A stretch of 64,000 bases of DNA from Neocallimastix lanati (nom. inval.) (lineage: Eukaryota > Neocallimastigomycota > Neocallimastigomycetes > Neocallimastigales > Neocallimastigaceae): contig JACVTC010000032.1 of the NCBI GenBank assembly GCA_016946835.1, forward strand, positions 1,177,501-1,241,500, given 5' to 3'. Position numbers and translations under genes: made by a program. Positions 55,580 to 64,000 of the stretch are shown here, one piece after another. The first letter of the stretch is position 1. The number at the start of each line of letters is the position of its first letter. The notes under the pieces were generated by a model, which was not told the DNA's origin, made no database searches, and saw only the letters and a list, made by a program, of their open reading frames with translations.

Positions 55580-57998
55580 TGATTAATTATTTTAATTTAA
55601 ATTTATTTACTATACTTAATAATTAAAATATTTTTAATCTTAAAAATTTATATTAAGTAAAATTTTATTTACTTGTTTTTTGTTCATTATTATTATTATA
55701 ATTACTAATGTAAACATTATTACTATTATTATTATTATTATAATTACTAATATAAATATTATTATTATTTTTATTATTATTATTTTTACTAATATAAATT
55801 TTATTATTATTACTATTATTATTATTATTATATTATTACTGTTATTGTTATTATATGAAATTTTAAATATTAATTTTATAAAATCATCTCATAAATTAAT
55901 TATTATTAAATACATTTCATAATTAGTTCTTTGATTTCAAAATTTTCTATAAAACTATAATTTTAGTATTAATTAATTGATATTAAAAAAATCATTACTT
56001 TTAAAATTTTAAATGAGTATAAAAATGATTTAAGATTTCAATTTTTTATATTTTTATTTTTTTTAACTAGTTTTAATTTTTTTGTTAATTCTTATATTAT
56101 ATTATATTATTGATAACTTGACTTAATCAAAGGAATTCATAAAAAAAATTATAGTTTTATTTAAAATATTCATTATATAGTTCACAAAAAATTATGAATA
56201 AATTAAAACATTTCTTTATAATAATTTATTATGATTATTTATTTTGATTACACCAATATAATTATTATCTACCTTCAATACTATAAAATTAAAAAAAATT
56301 AATAAGAAAATAATTTTTTTGATTTATCAATGGCTTACATATATTTAATACATATATTATATATATATATAATAGGTTTTATAATTTAATTTTTTTTAGT
56401 TTTAAATAATTTTATTTTCATAATATTTTTAAATATAAATATTTCTTTCAAATATTTAATTTACTTTAATTAAATATATTGTAATATATCATTAATATAT
56501 GCCATCTTTTTTTAATTTTTTTACAAAATTTAAATTAAAAAATTTTATTAATATTTTGATATTGTAGATAAAATATAAATATTTATATATAATTGTATAT
56601 TATGTAAATATATTTTATATAATTAAAATGTTGATAAATTAATGGATTATACACATTTAAAATATCAATTATTAATTATTTTTTTTCTTTTTACTGTAAC
56701 AAAATTTATTATTACTATTATTTTATTGTTATTATAATTATCATTATTATTATTGTTATTTATGTAGTTTATATATAAACTTTATAAGTATTTCAACAGA
56801 TTTATTTAATTTCATCTTTTATATTTTTAAATTTTATATTATAAACTAGATTACATATACAAGATTTTTAGAGTCAATCTTTTTTTATATACCATTTTAA
56901 TCATTATATTGATTCATAAATAAATTAATAATAAAAATATAAATTTCCCATAATCTACAATAAAAAAATATTATTATTTTCAAAATTCAATATTCATCTA
57001 TCTTAATAGAATATTTTAAGTATTTATTTCAAAATAATTAAAAAAAAAGTTATTGAATCACTAATAGAAAAAAAAATGATGAAATTAAAATTTTTTAATT
57101 AAAAAAATCTATATATAAATCATCTGTAATAATAATAAAAAAAAATATTAATTCAAAAGCATAAAAAAAAAAAAATTAAAATTATCATTAAAATTAAAAA
57201 TAAATTGTTCAAATAATCATATACAATTTATGCATTTTATATTTATGATAATTTTTTAATGGCATATTAATTTACTTTGCACATTAAATATTTCATATTA
57301 TAAATTCTTCAATTGATAAATTGACACTTAATAAGAATCTATTTCTATATTTTCTATCTTTTAGTATTTTTATTGATTGAATTTTAATATTCGTTAGTAA
57401 AGGAAACTTCTTTACTAACTTTATTTGAATTTATTTTCTATGTTACATTGTAGTAATTAAACAAGTAAAAAAAAAATTATATTAAAAATAGAGAAAATAT
57501 TGTTATAAAATGACCATTTTAATAAAATTTATTTATTAATAATTACATAAAAATAAATTAATAAATCATTTGAAAATACGTGATATATTAAAAGTGATAT
57601 AATATAAATGATAAAAAATAAAATTATGTAACGACATAAAATTATACAAGAAAATAAAATTAATGTAAACATAAAATTCATATCATTAATTTTATGTAAT
57701 GTTAAAATTGAAAGTAATTTATAAATTTCTTTTTATTATTTTTATTATATTTTTAATTATTTAAAAAATTATTATTTTATATTAATATATTTTATTATTT
57801 ATAATAAATTTCTTATTAATATTTTATTAATATTTTATAAATAATATTTTATAAATAATATTTTATTTTTGTAAAATATTATTGTATTATCTACTCCATG
57901 GAATTGCACAATGGATAAATGTATATGTGAAATATAATATTTAAATTTAAGTAAATATAAATATTTTATCCAATTATTTTATTAAGGAATATATACAT

Positions 57999-58061
<63 letters not shown>

Positions 58062-58200
58062 GTGATAAAAATGCTAATGCTAATGTTATTACTAATACTA
58101 CTATTAAAATTCTTTTTGAAAAATGAAATGTTACCAATTATGAGTAAAACAAAGTTTTAAAAAAAAAAATAAAAAATTTTTCCTCAATCTAATATTTTTT
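55580..58200. other. Intergenic, A/T-rich
   Basis: No gene recognised. ATT-rich low-complexity DNA at 55685-55850 gives an Ile-rich open frame that is not a gene. A TAA array of about 57 nt lies at 57999-58060. Confidence 0.6.
57999..58060. repeat. TAA microsatellite
   Basis: About 20 TAA units. Confidence 0.9.
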
Positions 58201-58546
58201 TATATATTTAAATGTAACTTAGTCAAGAAACGCTTTTTGATTATATAAATGATAAAAACCATGATCTTTATATATTCTTGGGATTGGAATTATAAATGCA
58301 AGATAAAAATAAAATGATTTCTAAATATTTGATTATTCATATTATTATTTACAAAAATATATTAAAGATAAATATTAAAAGCTAAAAGAAGATATATCAT
58401 ATTTCAAAATTTAGGATCGTATTAATTATTAATCTATGTAATATAGTATAAATCATATGAGCAATTGAATATTATAAATACAAATTATCAAATTGTACAA
58501 TTCAACTTGATATATATCTTTTAGGTATTATACTTTATATCTTTTT

Positions 58547-58817
58547 TCAATAGCAATAGAAAGAGAAAAATCACTTTATGATTTAAGAGAAAAACAAATT
58601 TTACTAGAAAAATATGTAAAACAATGACCACAGGAAGATGCAATTGTTCAATAGTTAACTCAGAATGATCTTATAATAAATGACCAACAATTAATAAACT
58701 TTATGAGTTGTGTATTTCTTAAGTAAATTTCCAAATTTCAGCCACAAGAATGTCATCCATTTCTAATAATGCAATAAATTCATTTATTTCTATTATTAAA
58801 ATACAGGAATAAGTAAT
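58547..58817 (+). pseudogene. Decayed ORF remnant, unrecognised
   Basis: One frame reads as plausible protein (EREKSLYDLREKQILLEK, QEDAIVQ, LTQNDLIINDQQLINFMSC) but is interrupted by TGA at 58625, TAG at 58652, TAA at 58724 and TAA at 58775, all in the same phase. Coding-like pieces continue to either side (58218 onward: ETLFDYINDKNHDLYIFLG; 58990-59090: ENIQKLYFQLLTNKKENQ) in other frames. No family was recognised. Two of the stops directly follow a Gln codon, suggesting original CAA/CAG codons mutated to TAA/TAG. Confidence 0.4.
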
Positions 58818-59127
58818 ATAATAATTAATAAAAATTTTATAAAAACCAATATATATATAACAAACATAAGTTATTAAATATAATTATCAGAAACATATAT
58901 ATATAAATTGTAATAATAATTGATATAAATACTATTAAATAAAAGAGGTGAAACAAAGTAGATTAAATATTTTTATTATCAAATTATTTAGAATTATTAA
59001 TAGCTTAGAAGGAAAATATTCAAAAATTATACTTCCAATTGTTAACTAATAAAAAAGAAAACCAACTACAAGAAAATATATAACAATGGATAATAATAAA
59101 AAGAAAATTAATAAAATAAAAATTAAT

Positions 59128-59140
59128 AAAAAAAAAAAAA
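59128..59140 (-). terminator. Pol III T-run terminator of U6atac
   Basis: On the minus strand the U6atac 3' stem-loop is followed at once by 13 T residues, the normal RNA polymerase III termination signal. Confidence 0.85.
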
Positions 59141-59280
59141 CTGTTGAAAGACATGCCCCGATATAAATATCAGAACATATTTATGCCTTTTTATCAACAT
59201 GTGTTGTTATATTTGGACAAAATATACATCTCCGTCCTTATCTAGGGGATGTGCCAACTGTCTCTCGGCTCATACAACAC
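59141..59280 (-). ncRNA. U6atac snRNA (minor spliceosome)
   Basis: Read on the minus strand from 59280, this G+C-richer 140-nt island begins GTGTTGTATGA, identical to the 5' end of human U6atac. It continues GAGAGA, GTTGGCAC, TCCCCTAGATAAGGACGGA, nearly matching the human GTTAGCACTCCCCT, AAGGATGGA core that pairs with U4atac. Further on AACAACAC can pair back with the 5' GTGTTGT, as in U6atac. The 3' part folds into a strong stem-loop: TGTTGA with TCAACA, AAAGGCAT with ATGTCTTT (one G-U) and AAATAT with ATATTT around a GTTCTG loop. A T run follows. Differences: the AAGGA element that pairs with U12-type 5' splice sites reads GCCGA, and the AGC triad reads GGC. It lies 441 bp from, and divergent to, the Rho1-like gene. 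Identity is based on remembered family sequence and hand folding. Confidence 0.88.
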
Positions 59281-59721
59281 ATATAAAATTGTTCTTTTTT
59301 TTCTATTTAAATATATTTATTTTCAAAATCATAAAAATTTATGGTTGAAATATCTTAATATTTATTGGCCATAAATTATTGTTTTATTATATTATTGAAT
59401 AATAAATAACAAATTAATTAATTTCTTTTAATTAATATAATAATATAAAATTAATACAAAAAAAATAAAAGAAAAAAATTTAGTTTTCCTATTATATTAT
59501 TCTAAATGCAATAATACGATTAAAATAATTATTAAATAAGAGAAATAAAATTTTGTTATTTATTATTTGCTTATACTTTTTAGATTTTTATATATTGGTT
59601 TTACATATACATATATAAACAATATGTAATGAATAATTTTAAAAAATTTTGAAATTTATTAATAAATAAAGTTAAGTATTCTAATAAAATTAAATATTAT
59701 TTTTATTTATACTTTAGAAAA
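59281..59721. other. Divergent intergenic region, U6atac/Rho1-like
   Basis: A shared upstream region of 441 bp between the minus-strand snRNA and the plus-strand GTPase. Apart from the TATA candidate nothing specific is visible. Confidence 0.6.
59304..59316 (-). promoter_or_regulatory. Possible TATA box of U6atac gene
   Basis: On the minus strand TATATTTAAATAG lies 24-36 nt upstream of the first U6atac nucleotide, the right spacing for a Pol III snRNA TATA element. Given the base composition this could be chance. Confidence 0.4.
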
Positions 59722-60597
59722 ATGGCTGGAATTAGTCGTAAATTAATTATTGTCGGTGATGATGCTTGTGGTAAAACTTGTTTATTAATTGCCTTTTCAA
59801 AGGGAATCTTCCCAGAAGTAATTGAATTCAATAAATTCAATATATTAATAATAAATAATTAAAGAAATAAATTAAATATATTAATAATAAATAATTAAAA
59901 GAAAATATTTATATTATTTTAATTCTAGGTTTATGTACCAACCGTTTTTGAAAATTTTGTTGCTGATGTTGAAGTTGATGGACATCATGTTGAACTTGCC
60001 TTATGGGATACTGCTGGTAGGAAGTAGTTTTTCTTGAAAATTTGATTTGAAATATAATATAGTTATATGATTAAATAAAATTATTATTAATATAGATCAA
60101 GAAGATTATGACCGTAATAGACTACTTTCATATCCAGATTCTCATGTTATTTTAATTTGTTTTTCTGTTGATTCCCCAGATAGTTTAAATAATGTTGAAG
60201 AAAAGTGGAAATATGAAGTTTCATTCTTCTGTCCTTCATATTTACCAATAATTTTAGTAGGTTGTAAGAAGGATTTAAGAAATGATCCAAATATTATTGC
60301 AGAATTAAGAAAAGTTAATAAACAACCAGTTTTATATAAACAAGTAATGCATTTTTTTTAATTTATTATATGATTAAGAATATAAATAAAATTCGAAATA
60401 ATTACTAAAAAGATTTTATTAATATTTAGGGTAAAGCAGTTGCTTAAAAAATTTTCGCCTGTAGATACTTAGAATGCTCTGCTAAGGATAGAAATCCACA
60501 AACAAATGGGGTTCGTGAAGTATTCGAATGTGCTACTCGTGCCGCTTTAGATTACCCAAAAAAAAGGAGGAGTAGTGGTGGTTGTATGCTTTTATAG
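59722..60597 (+). pseudogene. Rho1-type small GTPase gene with in-frame stop
   Basis: Four exons: 59722-59817, 59929-60016, 60096-60343, 60430-60597, 200 codons in phase. The protein is plainly Rho1-like: [20 protein letters not shown] effector region, [20 protein letters not shown] insert region, [12 protein letters not shown] and a C-terminal CMLL prenylation box after KKRRSSGG. Three changes hit invariant or critical positions. The P-loop reads GDDACGKT instead of GDGACGKT (the Ras Gly12 position). The switch II DTAGQ reads DTADQ across the exon 2/3 junction. A TAA stop at 60445-60447 falls in the GKAVA-x-KI segment, cutting the product at 149 residues and removing G5 and the prenylation box. 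No alternative splice site that I could find skips the stop in frame. A recent pseudogene is likeliest; a base-call error at the stop or an atypical Rho cannot be excluded. Confidence 0.75.
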
Positions 60598-62584
60598 ATT
60601 AAATATATAGAATATCAAATTTAAATAATATAAATTATATAATAGAATTTCTATCATTATATAATACATTCATAAATGTGACATATAAAGCTTATATCAT
60701 AAATATTTTATTAAAAAAAACAAAATATTAGAACAAAAGCCATCCCCTAATAATTTATATAATTTCTATTAATTTAAGCTAATTATTATTATTAACGAGA
60801 TTATTGTTCAAATAAAATAAAAAAGTAAAAATAAAAATAGAACTTATGAATTAATAAAGATAAACAAAATAAATAAGAAAATAGTTAAAATATTTACTTT
60901 TTGAAAATAAAATTTTTAAATATAAAACTAAAAAAATATTATAATCAAAAAATTAAAAATCAAAATAAATTAAAATATAATAGAAAGAAAAGCATCAAAC
61001 AAGAAAAAGAAGAAAACAAAAAAATGCAATAAATTAAATAGCATTATAACTTATATATAAATAAGAAATAATGTTATTTTGGTATTGAATATATATCATT
61101 GATATATAATTTATTAATAATTTATTGTTTATTAAAATCTATCTATTTTTATAATAAAAATAATGTTAATTAAATGTATATTATGAAAGATCCAATAAGA
61201 TGAATATTATTAATTAATCTATTTATTTGTGGTCTAATTTCAACATAATAAAAATTGAAAAAAGAAAAGTTATAATTATTATTATATAAAGATGTTCAAC
61301 CATTTTCTTCAATGAAATGTAATAATAATAGTTATTTAAATGAAATTTATTGCAAATTTTTTTTCTTCAATAAAAATTAAAATAAAATTTAATCTATATA
61401 TAATTCCATTGTAAAAAAAGAACTAAATATTTTATCATCTATCAATAAATTTCAAATAAAAAATTTAAAAAACTTTTTAATATATTATAAAAAATATTTT
61501 TCTTTTTTTTATTTATTTAATTAGATGTTAAAAAAAATTAATGTATAGCCCACAAATTTATTAATTGAATATTTTTAATTATAATAAAATTTTATTAATT
61601 ATTAATTAATATTTAATTGTTGATTAATAAAAATTATATAAATAATTAATTTTGCTTTTATTGTGTAAATTTTTTTTTTATTTTATTTTTTATTTATTCT
61701 TTTTTATTTTATTATTATTTTTTTTTATATTTTATATATTTATATTTTATATTTATATCAATTTTTTATATTTCATATAAATGTTCTATATATAATTTTC
61801 ATAAAGCACATAAACATAAATTGTTTCCCTCATTTAAAAGAACAAACCTTAAAAGGACCGAATCTGAGTGTACTTTATCAGGTATTTAAAAAAGTAATAT
61901 ATATAAAGTTCTTTTTTTTTTTTTTTTTTTTTTTTTAGATAATATTAATTTATATAAAATAAAATTTATTATATAAATAACTTTTAAAAGGTTAAATTTA
62001 TAATGTGAAGAGTAATGTAAATGAAATTCTATTAGAGAATATTGTTAATGAAAATCATTATGTACGTAATTAATATTATGTATAATCTAAAATAAAAAGT
62101 ATATATATAATAGAATCCTATATATAATTTATTTATTTAGAGGAATTACAACGACATATCATTATTTAAAATGAATAGTAACATTTACTCCTAAAACTAA
62201 ATTTATTTTTATATCTTAATCTTAAGAAATACTGTAATCTACTATTTATTATTCTTGGATAAAGAAATAAACTATTTCTAGTATTTTTCTCTTTTATAAT
62301 TATTTATTATAATAAAATTCCTCTATTAAAGTATAAATATTAATTTACTTTTATTAATTATTAAATTAAATAATAAAAATATATAAATCAATTTTAATAT
62401 AAATATTATAAAAGCTAAATTAATACATAAATTTATGCTTTTACTACATTTCTTGATAAACATAAGAATGTGAAGCATTTCGACATAATTTATGTATAAT
62501 CATCATAAAATTTTGTACAATGTGTATAATATATGTAATACGCCACTATTTTCAATTTATATTTTTATTTATTGTTTTTTATCA

Positions 62585-62682
62585 TTAAAAAAATAAAATA
62601 AAAACAAAAAAAAGAATAAATAAATGAATAAATGTATTTTAGCATTAAAAAAATAAAATAAAAACAAAAAAAGAATAAATTT
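62585..62682. repeat. Two-copy direct repeat, 58-bp spacing
   Basis: CATTAAAAAAATAAAATAAA followed by AACAAAAAAAGAATAAAT occurs near 62585 and again near 62643. Confidence 0.8.
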
Positions 62683-62890
62683 TCTGTTGAGAATTTTATT
62701 TTATTTTTATTTTTTTTTAATTTTATTTTATTATTATATTTTATTATTAAATATTTTAATAATAAAACCTTTCCATTTTATTTTATTCAAATAAAATAAA
62801 TAAAATTATATATTTTATTATTAAATTAATTAAATAATAAAATAAAATTTATTATAATATTAAATATTTATTATTAATAAAATTTAAATA

Positions 62891-63011
62891 TTGATATTGA
62901 TATTAATAAAATATTTTGATATTGATATTAATGAAATATTTTGATATTGATATTAATGAAATATTTTGACATTGATATTAATAAAATATATTGATATTGA
63001 TATAAATATAA
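62891..63011. repeat. 25-bp tandem repeat, about five copies
   Basis: TTGATATTGATATTAATGAA plus AATATT begins at 62891, 62916, 62941, 62966 and 62991, with single-base differences between copies. Confidence 0.92.
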
Positions 63012-63071
63012 TTTAAACTATATATATTCTAATTAATTATTATTCATATATTTAGAGTGTATTTAATTCTA

Positions 63072-64000
63072 TTAAACATTTTTACCATAAATCAATGATA
63101 TCATTTTTTCACATTTTTTATCAATTAATCGAATTCCTTTTTTTTTGTATTTTTTAATGAAATCATTGATTTCATCAGTTTTTGTTATTATTCTTTTTTT
63201 TTTCCAAACTCCTTGAATTTTCCTTTTGTAATTATTGTAAGATAAAGATTCTTCTCTTTTTAAATGATAAATCAATTCATAGAAAGAAGGTTTTTTGTAA
63301 AACAATTTTTTTAAGTAATTGTTAAAAGATTCTGAAGCATTATTTGTTATGTGGTTTACATCGTTATAATAATTTGTAATAGCTTTATATAACAAATAAA
63401 TTTTATGATTATTTTCAACTTCATTATAACATAATTTATTTTTTTGAACTTCAAACGATCTTTTATAATGCCATACACAATATTTAATAGTAATATTATG
63501 AAATATTTTAATAGAAGCATTGGATATACTCTTTTCAAAATCACAAAGCAAAATTTTTGGTATAACTATAATATTATTATTATAATTACTTATAATATTA
63601 TTATTATAATTACTTATAATATTATTATTATAATTACTTATAATATTATTATTATAATTACTTATAATATTATTATTATAATTACTTATAATATTATTAT
63701 TATAATTACTTTCATTCTTTTTTAATTCTTCAAATAACAATTCATAAGTTGCTTGTTTTTTATTATTTAATATAGATAGTGATGTAGTATAAAAACTATT
63801 TATTTCTGAAACAAACTTGATAACCAAATATTGGTGCAATATAAAATGTACCATCAGCAAACATATGTTCGTTGTATTTTATAGACAATTCTGTTTGGAA
63901 TGGGGAATGATGATTGAAAAATTATAATATTAGAATTTTTGTATATCATAAAATTTTCATCTCTTTCGTTTATATAATATTCAGATTTATCTGGAATTTC
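63072..64000 (-). pseudogene. MULE (Mutator-like) transposase fragment, frameshifted, runs off window edge
   Basis: Reading leftward from the right edge, the segments match a MULE transposase core in order. HMFADGTFYIAPIFGY holds the first catalytic Asp, IPKILLCDFEKSISNA the second, and ITIKYCVWHYKR the CxxH-type motif; NNASESFNNYLKKLF holds the likely catalytic Glu. The stop is at 63072-63074. Two frame breaks are visible: near 63896-63908, where GGAATGG is partly duplicated, and near 63809-63822 between the FGYQ and SEINSFYTTS pieces. Between the two Asp motifs lies an in-frame 24-bp repeat. The N-terminal DNA-binding part lies outside the window and no terminal inverted repeat was found. 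It is probably inactive. Confidence 0.8.
63567..63712 (-). repeat. 24-bp tandem repeat inside transposase
   Basis: Six near-perfect units, each encoding NYNNNIIS in the transposase frame, located between the first and second catalytic Asp motifs. Confidence 0.92.

Larger units (their letters stand above)
60598..63071. other. Intergenic, A/T-rich with tandem repeats
   Basis: No gene recognised. It contains a less A/T-rich patch near 61800-61890, a T run at 61912-61936, a two-copy 58-bp-spaced repeat near 62585-62682 and a 25-bp tandem repeat at 62891-63011. Confidence 0.55.

Noticed and set aside
59141-59280. Reading the G+C-rich island as ordinary U6, tRNA or 5S rRNA
   Set aside because: U6 has ACAGAGA and a different 5' stem; no tRNA A/B boxes or cloverleaf and no 5S features are present. 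The 5' GTGTTGTATGA with the matching ACAACAC favours U6atac.
60430-60470. Alternative acceptors in exon 4 of the Rho1-like gene (TGTAG at about 60464) to avoid the TAA
   Set aside because: The resulting phase does not match any usable donor in exon 3 and would delete conserved residues.

Overview
This is a nuclear segment from an extremely A+T-rich eukaryote. Nearly all G+C lies in exons, introns are short and numerous (GT..AG, typically GTAAGT/GTAAAT donors), asparagine runs are encoded by AAT repeats, and intergenic DNA is full of A/T runs and TAA/TTTA microsatellites. The gene set points to a flagellated fungus, most likely an anaerobic gut fungus (Neocallimastigomycota): an Msn2/4-type C2H2 factor and a NUDIX/eIF2B-like fusion look fungal, while a heterotrimeric kinesin-2 subunit (KIF3B/FLA8 type), a CFAP97/hemingway-domain protein and a WAVE-complex Nap1/HEM protein fit a fungus with swimming or crawling zoospores. 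The organism assignment is inference. The spliced models below were built by hand; all nine that could be read end to end close in frame.

Left part, plus strand: complete P5A-type ATPase gene (990-5746, 8 exons); a LINE insertion made of two 5'-truncated copies head to tail, bracketed by a 14-bp target-site duplication (6484-8378); a 22-exon Nap1/HEM gene (9911-17085); a 6-exon equilibrative nucleoside transporter (18380-20619); about 7 kb without recognisable genes; and a single-exon C2H2 factor (27631-29319).

Right part, mostly minus strand: KIF3B-type kinesin with a roughly 460-bp TAA array in an intron (30421-33757); a small four-helix membrane protein (35283-36055); a 933-residue protein with a conserved C-terminal domain of unknown function (37886-41867); a CFAP97-domain protein (47339-50494); a NUDIX/eIF2B-like fusion (53680-55579); a U6atac minor-spliceosome snRNA gene (59141-59280, minus); a damaged Rho1-type GTPase gene (59722-60597, plus); and a broken MULE transposase running off the right edge.

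The observation I rate highest is the U6atac gene. Its 5' end, core, 3' stem-loop and Pol III T-run are clear, but the 5'-splice-site-pairing element and the AGC triad differ from the usual sequence. Next are the Rho1-like gene with three damaging-looking changes at invariant positions, the tandem LINE insertion sharing one TSD, and the degenerate NUDIX half of the fusion protein.
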